Of a stretch of DNA of 64,000 nt, positions 20,524 through 32,939 are shown one piece after another. The stretch's first letter is position 1; each line of letters begins with the position of its first letter. Below the pieces are notes generated by a model. The model had not been told where the DNA came from, did not search any database, and saw nothing but the letters and a program-made list of their open reading frames with translations. Position numbers and translations under genes: made by a program. Source of the DNA: Astragalus membranaceus (Eukaryota > Streptophyta > Magnoliopsida > Fabales > Fabaceae); contig CM076849.1 in assembly GCA_039519185.1 (NCBI GenBank), positions 62,888,587 through 62,952,586 of the forward strand, given 5' to 3'.

Positions 20524-20917
20524 CACTAGTGGAAAAAATGGATTCTGCATCATCAATTAATATCGGTTCAAAAACTAACTGATGTTGAAAATAAGGCGGT
20601 GGCATTTTTGAAATTATCATTAAAGTTTTGGCATCGGTTGAGGCTCTAACCGATGTAGAATTGCACACCTAAGGCAATATTACACATTTAATATCAGGTC
20701 CAATGGCAACTGATGCGGAAAACCGAAAATTAACATCATCTCTCTAATTGCAACTGATGCGAAAAATCCCCAATTTTTTTGAGCTCTCGCGACATTTCAT
20801 TTAGCGCTTCGTTCTCACATTCTGCGTTCTCACCCTAAACCCTCTCACACGTCGTTCTCTTCCTCTCACTCTGCGTCGTTCTCTCTCACCCTCTCACCCT
20901 AAACCCCAAACGTTCTC

Positions 20918-20986
20918 CACGCCGTTCTCTCTGCGTCGTCCACGCCGTTCTCTCTGCGTCGTCCACGCCGCTCTCTCTGCGCTGTC
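20918..20986. repeat. 23-bp tandem repeat, three copies
   Basis: The unit CACGCCGTTCTCTCTGCGTC plus GTC is repeated at 20918, 20941 and 20964, in a CT-rich leader-like region before the LSM2 fragment. Confidence 0.85.
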
Positions 20987-21209
20987 CACGCCGCTGCTAC
21001 GTCCAGGTCGTTGCTAGTTGCGCCGATGCTGTCTCTTGAAACCCACATCGTCGCTGTCTCGATCTCTTGCATCACCGCCTCTTCATGGAAGTTCCATTCT
21101 GTTTCTCTCTTCTGGACTTTCCTATTTCCGTTTTCATTCTCTAAACCAGGTATGTACACGTTTCCATTTTGTTTTTCTCTTCTGTGCTTTCCTATTTTCG
21201 TTTTCAATA

Positions 21210-21351
21210 ATATTCTCTTCTCCTATTTCAAAGATTTTGTGGGGAAAGAGGTGAAAAACGATTTGGCCATCAAAGGCACTTTGCGTTCCGTCAAGCAGCA
21301 CCCCAACATCAAGCTCGAAAACACTACAAGAAAGACAAGTACCCCCACATG
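21210..21351 (+). pseudogene. LSM2: LSM2 exon fragment (U6 snRNA-associated Sm-like protein)
   Basis: The plus strand reads LFSYFKDFVGKEVKNDLAIK, then GTLRSVKQHPNIKLENT. This aligns with the Sm1 half of plant LSM2 (FFSYFKDLVGxEVTVELKND...IKLEN). Relative to the family, the start ATG is replaced by ATT, four residues (TVEL) are missing after GKEV, and the segment after LENT is altered. The intact family reading DKYPHM before the GTAACC donor survives only in another frame. LSM2 belongs to the Lsm2-8 ring on U6 snRNA and the Lsm1-7 decay ring. This copy is a captured, decayed exon. Confidence 0.85.
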
Positions 21352-21443
21352 GTAACCCCTTCATCTCTTCCACTCTCTAGGGTTTATGATTATTATTATT
21401 GCTGTTTGTTGAAGGAATTGTACGATGTTGTGTGATTAACCAG

Positions 21444-22949
21444 GGAAATGTGGGATTGATCTTCACAAAAGGTGACTTGACGGAGGTTAGCGAAGAGGTT
21501 GCCAAGTACAAGGTGAATTGATCTTTCAACAATTATCTCATTTCATGTTTTTTTTTGTGTGTATCACACTCAATGGCATTATGGTACTGTTGGTTTGTTT
21601 TTGTTGTGATGTGATACTTATTTGATTTATTATTGGCTATGTGTCTGTTTAATTGTTTGTCAAACATATTCTGGATTTAGATTATTTTACCAAATTGAAT
21701 GTGTTAAAAGTTCAGTTGAAAATTATGTAATTTGTCTTTTGATGCATTTTCATCTAAAAACAAGCTTGAAGTAAACCCTAGCATAGAATTTTTGGTTATT
21801 CAAAAACTTCTCTTCATCACTACTAAATTCCAAAGAAAATTTTCTTGAGAACAATCAATCAGGGTTAAGAAATTTTCAAGATTAAGCTTGTGGTTCTAAG
21901 TCCCCAAACAGTTGCAAGTTGCAATTTTATGGTTGGCTTTTGAGTTCTCTTAGCTCTAACAGTTGCAAGTTGTTCCTAAGTTTTATCCCTGCCATATTTT
22001 GTACGTTTTCTAGTTTATGTGGTTGGCTATTGATGTTATCTTTGATTGTCATTATGCTCATTCTGAATTCTTTTAAATGTTAGTTTGATGCATGACAAAA
22101 TGGGGCAGTTTTTTGTAAGCACTTGTCATGCTATCCAATAATAACTGTCTTTTATCTAATTAGGTTGGCGCCCCTGCTCGTGTTGGTTTGGTTGCTCCAA
22201 TTGACGTCTTTGTTCCTCCTGGCAACACAGGGCTCGACCCCTTGCAAACATCTTTCTTCCAGGTACATAATCTTGTTAATTTTTCTCATTGAATTTTATT
22301 GCTACAGATCTGATGCTTATGTTTATTGATTTTTTATCCTCACTTTAGGTTCTCAACATTCCTACCAAAATTAACAAGGGTACTATGGAAATCATTACCC
22401 CTGTTGAACTCATTAAAAAGGGAGACAAGGTGGGGTCTTCTGAAGCTGCTTTGCTTGCCAAGTTAGGCATAAGGCCATTTTCGTATGGGCTTGTTGTCCT
22501 TTCTGTTTATGATAACGGCTCAGTGTTTAGCCCTGAAGTTCTTGATCTTACTGAGGATGACCTCATGGGGAAGTTTGCCATTGGTGTCTCAATGGTTACT
22601 TCTCTTTCATTGGCCATCTCATACCCAACACTTGCTGCTGCCCCACACATGTTTGTCAATGCCTACAAGAATGTTCTAGCTGTTGCAGTGGCAACTGAAT
22701 ATTCTTTCCCTGAGGCAGACAAGGTTAAGGAATTCCTCAAGGTATATTTCCTTTTCAGAGTTGAATCATTTGACACTAAATTAGTGATCGGATATTTCGA
22801 TGTTTCTTATTCATTGGTTTTGTTCAATGCAGAACCCAAGTAAGTTTGCTGTGGCTGCAGTTGCTGCACCTGCTGCTGCTTCTGGTGGTGCCCCAGCTGC
22901 TGCTGCTGCTAAGGAGGAGGAGAAGAAGGATGAGCCAGCTGAACAAGTT
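21444..22949 (+). pseudogene. RPP0: 60S acidic ribosomal protein P0 fragment, four exons with introns
   Basis: Exons at 21444-21512, 22164-22262, 22349-22741 and 22833 onward have clean GT/AG borders. They read [60 protein letters not shown] and [20 protein letters not shown]. These cover roughly residue 105 to the alanine-rich hinge of P0. The N-terminal rRNA-binding exons are absent, and the acidic C-terminus (normally ending in a GFSLFD-type tail that binds elongation factors) is lost after [11 protein letters not shown]. The exons themselves have no stops, so capture by CACTA 2 seems fairly recent. The LSM2 fragment sits where the missing 5' exons would be. Confidence 0.9.
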
Positions 22950-23339
22950 TGGTGTTTGCTTAGGTTATGTTTAAGTAATTTTTTGGTTATGTTTTGTATT
23001 ATGTTATATGCCTAGTACAAACATTGTATAATTCTTTCTATTTTCTCATCTTTTTTGTTGTTGTTGAGTTTAATGGATTGATATAACCAATATTGCTTTT
23101 GCAAATGAATTCAATGATTATTGGTTTATTGAAACCAGGAGGATATTGTGACTGATATTTGCATTGTGATTCTCATTTTTTTTTATGATATCCTCTGTTT
23201 GTAGACATAATTGTAGCATGAGTTAGCAAAAATATATATATTCTGTTTATGGTATTTAACTAAGCAAAACTGGTGAGTAATTTATAAATAAATGAATATA
23301 CGTACAAATTGTGATATTTTTTTTTTTAAAAAAGTTAGT

Positions 23340-23612
23340 TTTAACATCGGTTCCCATCAGGACCTGATGCGAAAAGTACTTTTCGCATCAGGTGGTTCTG
23401 AAAATCCGATGCCAAAAAGGTGCTAAAATCTAATTAAAAAGGACTTTTGGCATCGGGTGGTAATATAACTGATGCGAAAAATACTTTTCGCATCAGGTTC
23501 GAACCTGATGCAAAATGTGCGTACTTTTAACATCACCTGAATCTATAACGGACACGGAACTGATGCGAAAAGTCATTTTTAACCGATGCGAAAAGCCTAA
23601 ATTGTAGTAGTG
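23340..23612. repeat. Right subterminal repeats of CACTA 2
   Basis: Direct and inverted copies of CTGATGCGAAAAG/CTTTTCGCATCAG and CATCGG words end in the TTGTAGTAGTG terminus. Partner words lie at 20569-20770. Confidence 0.8.
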
Positions 23613-24499
23613 AGTCGGCGATGTCTATTTGGAAATCTGCTCGAAGAGATGCTTCAAAGTTCATAGTTTAAAGCTTTTGGATTATATTTCATCTTAAAGG
23701 GAAGTAAAAAGGAGTCATTGTTTTTATTTTTTGACCAACAGGAGTCGTTGTTGTATACAGGCAGATTTTGTTTCAATTTCGTATTGTTCGTAAGTAAGAA
23801 GTTGCTTTGTTTTGTTCTTATTTTTTTCAAACCAAAGTATCCTCCATGCGAGATTAATCCTTCAATTAAGTAACTAAGATTCATTTAAATGATTGACCTC
23901 TCAAAATAGTTGTTGTTGCATACGCACCAACTAGGAGTCAAACTCAAAACCAAATGGTAAAGAGACCCAAGTATCTACCACATGTACTTCATCATGTTGG
24001 TTGCTTTATTTTGTTCTAATATAGGCTGATAAATATATGGTTTTCGCACATTCTTATAATTGCTATTGAAATTTCAATATCTATTTTAGAGTGAAGAGGA
24101 AATATATATAAAATTTGGAATGTCTATTTGAAATTAAAATTAACTACAACGAACACATATTATCACCGGTCACACCCGAGTTCGAACCTAGGAGCCGACG
24201 TACCCATATCCCTAAAACAGCTAATACAACCAATAGTGGGGGACAAACGTTTGCTTGATTTATTAAATGGATCAAGGATAATTTCTTCTTAGCATTACAT
24301 AACAGATGTGGCTGATGAAATAAAAAACCACTCCATGGCTTCCAAGAATTTTAGCGTCAGACCTAGCAGATTATGATCTAATTAATATTCTAGAAAGTTA
24401 ACTACTGTGTACTTATTTTAGTTGAATGAGAGGTTCTTGTGAGCTACAAAAAGTAATAAGTAGTAGTTGCAATTTTAGATCCCTAGTGAGCCATTTCGG
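23613..24499. other. Stretch between CACTA 2 and LINE 1
   Basis: No coding sequence recognised. A word GAGTTCGAACCTAGG near 24178 resembles a pol III B box and may mark a decayed SINE, but no A box was found. Confidence 0.4.
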
Positions 24500-24700
24500 T
24501 CATCTTGTTAAGTCCGAGTCGGTCCATTTCTTTAGGGTTTAGAGTTCTAGCTCCAGTGTCCAGTTCCTTTTTCGTGGTCTTGTTTCGTCCTTCTCCCTAC
24601 TCTGTGTCTGGTTTCCTTAACCACCTTAGGTTAAGGTGAACTTCTTTCTGGGTCTGTCCTTCTCGATCTAGACTGTGTTCTTCTCCTTGTTTTGATATCT

Positions 24701-25473
24701 ATGACAGTCTCCTTTTCTCATCCCTGTGCTGAGGGAGAATCCGAAGATCTTGAAGGAAATGCTTATATCTGAAATACAGAATAATGAATCTTTAACTAAC
24801 AGAGCCCTGGTGGGCAAAACACTTACAAGTAAATAGTTAAATATCAAAGCAGTTAAGGAAATCATTACTGAAGCTTGGTCTAGTTTCTCTGGGCTTCATA
24901 TCTTTGAGTTGGGTAACATGTTTCTCTTTAGTTTTCCTAAACAGGAGGGTGTAGTGGAAGGGCTTAGAAAAGCCCCATGGTTTATTGATTTTATGTGCTG
25001 AGAATATTGGTTCCTTCACATGTCATGTGATGGGATTGATTTTAATAAATCGCCATTCTGGATCTAGATCCGTAATCTCCCCTTGGAGAACCTAAACATT
25101 TCAAATGCTAAGACTCTTCTTAGTAAAGTGGGGGGATGTTCTAGAGGTGGAGAACCCCATTGTGGATGGGAAAATTCTGAGAAACTTTATAAGAGGAAGG
25201 GTCAAGATTGCACTGGAAATGCCTGTGCCTGCGGGCTGCTGGGTACCAAGGAGAGGCCTACCGAATATTTGGGTGGTCTACAAATATGAAAGGCTTCAAT
25301 CCTTATGTTACAACTGTGGCATCATTGGCCATGATCAGAAAAATTGTCAAAACCCTATGGTAGTTGCTACCTTCAATCCTGGAAAACCTAAATATGGTCC
25401 TGAGTTTAGTGTTGGGGCACCCAGATCCATTCACTACGAACAAGTTAAAAAGGAAACTCCCCCAATGCATTAG
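24701..25473 (+). pseudogene. LINE ORF1 (DUF4283-like with CCHC knuckle), broken
   Basis: The ATG at 24701 opens MTVSFSHPCAEGESEDLEGN. The frame then breaks several times. The region around 24850-25010 reads VKEIITEAWSSFSGLHIFEL and KQEGVVEGLRKAPWFIDFM, typical of the nucleic-acid-binding DUF4283 domain. A CCHC zinc knuckle CYNCGIIGHDQKNC follows near 25312-25350. The last open part ends at 25473, and acidic tail sequence continues to about 26300 in other frames. ORF1 proteins bind LINE RNA. This copy is inactive. Confidence 0.7.
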
Positions 25474-26346
25474 AATGAGCCTGTCAATGCAGATGAGGAA
25501 GAGAGGCTTAGGAAGCACTACTATGATCTAGCTGTCAAACTAGCTTCTAAGCTTCTGGAGCCTCTGTGGAACCTCAAGGTAACCCCCAAACACAGTTTCT
25601 AAGCTTTTGTGGAACCTCAAGGTAACCCCCAAATCCCTAACCTCAACTTCTGTGCTATCCCCTAGGAAATTCAAAATGACTCTGCACAACCACTGTTTAA
25701 AGGAGAGATTAGAAAGGTGGGAACTTCCATTGTTGAGCTACTGGTTGATGACAATAGCAGCCACCTCACCAACTGCTACCCTCCTAGAGTTAATGTCTAT
25801 ACAAGAACAGCCAAACATGGCCTGAACACTGAAACTACACACCATGTGGACAAGAGGGCAGAGGGTATTGACTTAAATGTCCTAATAGTCATCACTGAGA
25901 TGCCCACTAACAGTCACCAGATGACATATTTGGAAGAAGGGAGTTCTACAAAGGCAAGTCTGAAGGCTACCAGTGAAACCTGTGCTGGCAATATGTAATG
26001 ATAGATTGAGGGAACAACAGAAAGAGTCCTCAAAGTGTGAGTACTTTGTGGAAATGCTAGATGAGGAGGAAGAGGTTGCAAAAGAATCCTCAATACACCT
26101 TGATGATATGGAGGAAAGTGTTTTGGCCCTTAGCATGGCTGCTGGAATGAATTTGAGAAAGAGGAGAATAGATGAAGAAAACTTTAACTATGATAAGGGT
26201 CAAGGACATGCAGATGGAAAAAAGCAAAAAAGATTTACAACAGGTCAGAATGAAGATGGACAGAATATCAATACTAATGTGTTTGGAGATTTCTGTATGA
26301 GTTACTATTCAATTTAGGCAAGCCAAAACATGCCCCTAAAGCCAAG

Positions 26347-29300
26347 ATGACCATAGTTAGCTGGATTTGATGTGGCTTGGCGGCTGCCACGACAAGCCGG
26401 GAGCTTCAAGACCTATTAAAGGGTCAAAAACCTGCCATCTTACTCCTCATGGAGACCAGAGCCCAAATGGAACGTGTTGAGCGTGTTAGAAGGAAGCTGA
26501 AATACCAGAATATGTTATGTGTCCCTGCCCTTGGGACCTATGGGGGCTTGGGATTATTCTGGAATAACTCCCTAGAAATCCAAATTGTTGATTCATGTAG
26601 GAATTTCATATGAGGATAACAAAGTCTGCCTACCTGTTTGATATGACATTCTTCTATAGAAACCCACTGTTTAGACAAAGAAGGCACTTATGGAGGAAGC
26701 TTGCAAGTTTGATGCCTCTAAGAGGAGGTCCCTGGTGTTGTATTGGTGACTTCAATGAGATGAACTCTATCACTGAGAAGGATGGCTCTAGACCAGTAGC
26801 TCCTATCAGAATTTCTCTGTTTAGAGAATTTCTTGACTCTATTGGGCTTATGGATATGGATCTTAAGGGAAAGTTCACTTGGACTAGTAACTCTAGGGAT
26901 GGCATTGTTACTCTTTAGAAGATTGACAGATTAATCGCAAATTAGGGGTGGAGAGAACTGTTTCCTCATGTTGTGAGGGTGGCCCTCCCTATTATAAATT
27001 CAGATCACTCTCCTCTTTTTCTCCATCCTCACCCTCCAACTAGAAGACCAATGTTCTTCAGATATGAAAGTTTCTGGGAAGAACACGAGGATTGAAGGAA
27101 AGTGGAGGCTGTTGGGTGGACTTACTCAAACTCCTCTGATAGTAATTGGGGAAACTTCAATGCCAGAACTAAGAATTGTAAGAGGTCTCTGATGTCTTAG
27201 CATAAAGCTACTTTCAAGAATGCTGCTCTTGAAATCTCTAAACTGAAAATCAAGCTTCAAAATGTGTTAAACAATGGTGTTGTGTTTGAGAATTTCCATG
27301 ACATGTAGAGGATCAGACATGAAATTGATTGTCTCTGGAGGCAAGAAGAAATGTATTGGGGGCAAAGGTCCAGAGTCAAACGACTCAAGTTTGGGGATAA
27401 GAACTCTAAGTTCTTCCATGCTACAACTATGCAAAGAATTGATAGAAATAGGTTATATAGGCTCATGGATAAAGATGGTGTATGGGTGGAGGGTCAAACA
27501 AGAATTATGGGTGCCATTGAGGACTATTTCAAGTACATCTATGCTCCTGATGAAGCAGATACTGCTCTAGAATGGATACAAGTTATCCCGCACTTAGTAA
27601 CTAATGATATGAATGATTCTCTTTTGGCGCCTATATATATCGAGTATATGGAGGTGGACAAAGCTGTTTTCTCTCAAAGGGACCATAAAGCCCTTGGTCC
27701 TGATGGCTTAAATGGGGAATTCTACCAGAAAAACTAGGATATCATTAAGATTGATGTGGTTGCTGTTGTTGATGAATTTTTCAAAACTAGTGCTATTGGA
27801 GAAATCATCGATTATACTATTGTGGCCCTCACTCCTAAGGTCCCTTATTCAGAATCTATTAGTTAGCTAAGACCTATAAGCTATTACAATTACATCTACA
27901 AAATTATCTCCAAGATAACGGTGATCATGAGAAGGCTTAAACCTTATCTTAATGGACTCATCTCCCCTCAACAAAGTGCCTTTGTGGGATGGAGGTTCAT
28001 TCAAGATAACTTGGTGGTGGCCGAAAAAGCCTTTCATTATCTTAAAAAGAAAAAAGATCCAAGAATCAGGGATTTGCCATCAAATTGGATATGAACAAGG
28101 CTTATGATCGAGTTAACTGGTCCTTTCTGAAAGAAGCAGCCTATGGGTTTAGTGTCAATTGGGTCTCCCTTGTCCTGTCTTTTGTGTCCTCTGTCAAATA
28201 TGTCTACCAGGTCAATGGAGCTAGAAGTCATGTGGTCATCCCTAGCAGAGGTTTGAGGCAGGGAGATCCCTTATCTCCCTACCTCGTTATCCTAATCTTT
28301 GTTGTTCTCTCTAGACTCAGTTCCAAAGCATCCACCCAGGGTGACATTAAGGGTTTGTGTTTGGCTGCTAGAGACCCAATACTAACCCATTTGTTTTTTT
28401 GCAGATGATGCCATTATCGTTGGCAAAGCTAGATTAGAGGAAGTGTATCAAGTTGGGAGAATCCTCAATATGTTTACTGCAGCTTCTGGTAGTTAGAAAA
28501 TAAATCTCCAGAAATCACGGTTGGTGTGTGGCAATGACATCTCCTCTAGTCTCCAAGGTTCACTCTCTGATGTTCTCCATATTCCACTGCGGGATTCCCA
28601 GACAAATATCTTGGAATTCCTGATGAATGTGTTCTTCTAAGAATAAAGGTTACATGGGTTTCAAAGACTTTTCTCTCCTCAGTAAGCAAGCCTGGAGGTA
28701 CTTACAAAATCCTAATGAATACTAGGCACTAATTCTTAGAGGAATTTAGTGTGAGAGAGAGAGAGTTTTGGGGAGGTGAAGACTAAAACAGGTATTTCAT
28801 GGGTATGGAGGAGTATGCTACATGGTAAAGATCTTATCAAAGGCAATGGCAGATGGAACATAGGTAGTGGAGCAGAGGTTAATATCACAGAGGACTAATG
28901 GTTAGCTTCGAGAGAGAAGGCTATTAGAAAGCAGGAATGTCAGTTAACTACTGTACAGGAACTAATTGACTCTAGTACTCACTCTTGGAACATTGATGTG
29001 ATGAAAGATGCTCTAGATCCTTATTCTGCTAATGAAGCAGTGAAGACCCCTATTGGGAGGTCCAATCCTACTGATTCTATTTTCTGGCCTCACACAACTA
29101 ATGGGAATTATAGTGTTAAATCTGGTTATGAGTGTGTGAGGAGACATCTAGTCAACTGCAGTGATATTCCTTCCCCTTCCTACACTCACTCTGAACTATC
29201 ATGGAAACCTATATGGTGTGCTAGGGCTCCTAAAAGGGTCAAACATTTTATCTTGAAGCTGGAACATAATGTTGTGTCAACTAAACTCAATTTAAATAGA

Positions 29301-30187
29301 AGGAAGATTTTGAGGGATCCTATTTGTCCTGTGTGTAAGATTGAGGAGGAATCTTTAAAACACCTTTCCCTTCTTTACCCTTGGACTACACCAGTTTGGT
29401 TTGGCCTTCTAGTTTGTCCAGTTCCAACTATCCTCATTACCTCTATGCTCAATACCTCTACCTTATGTATTTGGCTTGATAAAATAGCTAGATCTGAGCT
29501 TGATTGCCTTGAAATTTTCTCTAAAGTCATCACTGCCCTATGGACTATCTGGAAAGCGCGTAATAGTAAAATCTTTGATGACAAGAACCCTATCCCTAAT
29601 GAAGTCCTATGCTTAGTTAATTCTAACCATGGAGTTCCTAGCCAACAAACCCTCTTCTAACCTTAATCTGAGTCCGAAAGAGCCCATCGTGTAGATGGTG
29701 CCCTCCTCGTGGTAATATGATAAAATTCAATGTTGATGCCCACTTTGATGTGAACCCAGGTCGAGGTTGTAGTGTTATAATGGGAAGAGATAAGAAGGGT
29801 ACCTAGGTAATAGGCTTAATCTCAAAAAAATTCGCCAAGAATGCTTCGATTGCTTAAGGGATTGCGTTGAGGAAAGCAAAGACTCTGGCTTCGGTACTCC
29901 AAAAAATCCTCTATCTTGCTTGAGTCCGATTGCTTGGAGGTAATTGAAATGTTCAGAGGAAACACTATTAGAAGAGAAATCGAGCAAATTATTAAAGATA
30001 TACTGAACCTCAAGATAAATTTTACCTTTGTGGGCTTCACTTTGACGAGACGGGGGGGAAATTTGGTGGCGGACATGGTTGCGAAGTTGGGAACAGTGGA
30101 TGCTCTTCCACGAAACTGGATCTCCTATCCTCCTCCCACGCTTCTCGCTTTCATTCGTGCGGACTCTCTGTGTGAAGGTGGGATTTG
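26347..30187 (+). pseudogene. LINE ORF2 (endonuclease, reverse transcriptase, RNase H), broken
   Basis: The start is inferred at 26347 (MTIVSWI). The AP endonuclease region includes PAILLLMETRAQ, TYGGLGLFWNNS and CIGDFNEM. The reverse transcriptase region shows KALGPDGLNGEFYQ, LDMNKAYDRVNW and SRGLRQGDPLSPYL. A catalytic ADD follows (FCRADDAII across a frame change near 28405). The zf-RVT region at 28998-29500 reads GNYSVKSGYECVRR. An RNase H-like domain follows (FNVDAHFDVNPGRG at 29730, then ESDCLEVIEMFRGNT). At least a dozen stops or shifts are visible, for example TAG at 26917-26919 and 27736-27738. It cannot make an active protein. Confidence 0.8.
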
Positions 30188-30554
30188 AGATCTTGCTTGA
30201 GTTTTCGTCGTCGTTCTCAATTAGGGTTTGTAGTTGCTGATTGTTGCGAGTGCTTTCATTTCTCTTACCATTTCCGTGTAAGTCGTTGAGTGGCTATATC
30301 TATCTATGTTAGATATTGTCTTTGGGACGGGTCTGTCTAGCCCAGGACTTGTGGTGTCATATTTGACTGTATTCGGTTGGGCTTCGCCCACTTTATATTT
30401 AATGGAAATCCAAATCAGGTGTTCAAAAAAAAAAGACAATAATTGTTTTAACATCAAAAGCGTGTTGATTTTTCTACCCCCAAAGTTGGGCCTTATACCC
30501 CAATGGATGCAAGTGGATCTTTCGGTGCTAGCAACGTTTAATGTTTCTAGCATC

Positions 30555-30690
30555 CTTTATAGGGACATGAAGGTAGCTCAGTTGGCGAGTTAAGGGACAT
30601 GAAGGAGTTGCAAGAAAGAAGTTTCGGGTTCAAACCCTGGAAACTAACATCCCCCACCCCCACTAACATTTGCTTATTAAAAAAAAGATA
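30555..30690 (+). mobile_element. tRNA-derived SINE
   Basis: GGTAGCTCAGTTGGCGAG (A-box like) near 30571 and CGGGTTCAAACCCTGG (B-box like) near 30627 are spaced as in a pol III promoter. They are followed by a C-rich stretch and an A-rich tail at about 30678-30688. It does not fold into a complete tRNA, so it is a SINE or tRNA relic, not a working tRNA gene. Ends are approximate. Confidence 0.6.
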
Positions 30691-30980
30691 TTTGAGCTAC
30701 AAATGTTTCTTTTTGTTATGATTTTGAGCTGGATGACATTATATATTTTAGATATGTGATATTATATTTATGTTATCACAGTTATATTCTTAATGAAACT
30801 TTTGATTTTTTGATTAAGTATAAGTGTTCTATAAGATGTATATATAGTTGCTAGTAATAAAAATGTGGTAATGAGATAAGGAAAAAAATTCTCACATTGC
30901 TAATAAAATATTTTGTCTCTGCATAATTCCTATTTGAGGTTGAAACCCCCCACAAAAATGTCCTACCAACTATGGCAGTA
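30691..30980. other. AT-rich stretch after the SINE
   Basis: No gene or element ends recognised. Confidence 0.4.
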
Positions 30981-31258
30981 AAAAACCTCCACATAAAAAC
31001 TCCTGAAAAATCACTCAATATTTCAGGAAGTTTATAACTCCCTCAAAAAAACTTCCACTAATAGTGGCGGTTCAAATCCCCGCAGTAAAACACCCACAAA
31101 TAGACTCGATACCAACGTTTTCTAAAAACTCCGCAAAATAGTTGCGGCACTCGAAACTCCGGTGATTTTTAAAACCCTCGCAGATTAATTTTTAGGGGTT
31201 AAAAACCCCGCTAATTGACTTAAAAACTCTCGCTATTTGATCCGTTTTTTTGTAGTAA
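30981..31258. mobile_element. Possible DNA-transposon end with CCGC-containing subterminal repeats
   Basis: Repeated words such as CCCCGCAGTAAAAC, AACTCCGCAAAATAGTTGCGG and AAAAACCCCGCTAATT precede TTTTTTTGTAGTAATA near 31250. This resembles a CACTA-like right terminus with a mutated last bases. No left end or target duplication was identified. Confidence 0.35.
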
Positions 31259-31667
31259 TACTCTATTTGTCTTTTAAGGTAAGACCCTATTGCACTTTTT
31301 ACTCCACCTAATATCTCTTTGTAGACATTAATTTTTACTGATCAAATAGTGAAATCAATAGTTCTAATTGAGTAGATCAAATATGCAAATTTTCCTAAAT
31401 TTTCCTAAATTTTTAAAAATATTTTATTATTAATCAAAAAAGTTCAATTCAACGTTTATTATACTTTTCAAAAAACAAGTAAATTAATAGTGACTATAAA
31501 ATTCAATAGCTACATATATTCAATTTCTATAGTTTTTGGTATGTGTGATCATTAAGATAATATAAAACTATTCAACGGTTGGATTGGTAAAATTGAATGT
31601 CTACAAATATATACTAAGTGGAGTAACTCTACAAGAGTTACTCTTGGAGTAAGTTGATCCCCCACTC

Positions 31668-32315
<648 letters not shown>

Positions 32316-32562
32316 ACTACCTCCGGTCCACAATATAAGAGACAAACCCCTACATCACACAGACTAAAGAATGACATTAAAACCAACTAGTATCATTTAG
32401 TAAGGCTAAAAGTTTAACTCATTTCTCATATTGAATTTTTCATTAAATGATGATTTACACTCTTAATTAATGACATAATTTTAGTTACACAACTTAAATA
32501 AAGGTAAAATTGGGATTAATAATTTAAAACACCTTAAACATTATGTTTGTTTCTTATAGGTT
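32316..32562. mobile_element. Decayed Stowaway-type MITE
   Basis: TACTACCTCCGGTCCACAAT followed by ATAAGAGACAAA matches a Tc1/mariner-derived Stowaway end. The right side keeps only TTTGTTTCTTATA near 32548, so the inverted repeat is incomplete. Confidence 0.45.
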
Positions 32563-32741
32563 TAATTAGTTTATAGCTAGGTCATGAATTAGTTAGGAAT
32601 ATTTTAATATTTAGGTCCTTAAATTAAAAAAAGTTGTACTTTCTGTCATATTAAAGTTTGGCTCCAATGCAGGCCTAGTGAGTGGACCAATTTTCAGTCA
32701 TGCAACTAAACAACCGGACGTTTCACTAGTTGCACCCCCCT

Positions 32742-32867
32742 CTTTTGTTACGCTATGACAAGGAATTTGTTGGTGATCGTGATGAACTCGTGGATGCCTC
32801 TGACCAGAATGCTTCTGGGAACGAGGATTCAGACATGGAATATGTGGAGGAGACCCCACAGGCTTGA
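32742..32867 (+). pseudogene. Short acidic open frame, possibly a captured exon end
   Basis: The frame reads RYDKEFVGDRDELVDASDQN, then ASGNEDSDMEYVEETPQA and TGA. Its strongly acidic, serine/aspartate-rich composition looks protein-coding. It lies beside the polygalacturonase fragment but on the opposite strand. I cannot name a family. Confidence 0.3.
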
Positions 32868-32939
32868 CATTTGGTTACTGGTATTTCTTTACCTTCAATC
32901 AATTTGTTGTTTTCTGAATGCTCAAACTAGACTTTGATT

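Larger units (their letters stand above)
20524..23612 (+). mobile_element. Complete non-autonomous CACTA element 2 carrying LSM2 and RPP0 fragments
   Basis: The left end is CACTAGTGGAAAAA (20524) and the right end TTGTAGTAGTG (to 23612). It is flanked by a perfect 3-bp target duplication AGT (20521-20523 and 23613-23615). Subterminal repeats of ACTGATGCGAAAA/CATCGGTT type lie at 20569-20770 and 23340-23600. No transposase is present. The interior is captured host DNA in plus orientation: GC-rich leader, part of LSM2, then four exons and three introns of 60S ribosomal protein P0. Total length is 3089 bp. Confidence 0.9.
24500..30434 (+). mobile_element. LINE 1 (plant L1-type), decayed but near full length
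   Basis: The order is a CT-rich 5' UTR, ORF1 (from 24701), ORF2 with endonuclease, reverse transcriptase, zf-RVT and RNase H (26347-30187), a 3' UTR, then an A-rich tail at 30425-30434 (TTCAAAAAAAAAA). The 5' boundary is approximate and I could not find target-site duplications. Many stops and frameshifts show it is old. Confidence 0.8.

Noticed and set aside
22385..22843. A working ribosomal protein P0 gene
   Set aside because: N-terminal exons and the acidic C-terminal tail are missing, and the fragment lies inside a bounded CACTA element.
30555..30690. Functional tRNA gene
   Set aside because: A and B box-like words exist, but the acceptor stem and anticodon arm do not fold. Better read as a SINE.
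32727..32740. CACTAGTTGCACC as left terminus of CACTA 3
   Set aside because: It shares only CACTAGT with the family end, is not followed by subterminal repeats, and would be the wrong type of end for the inverted orientation.
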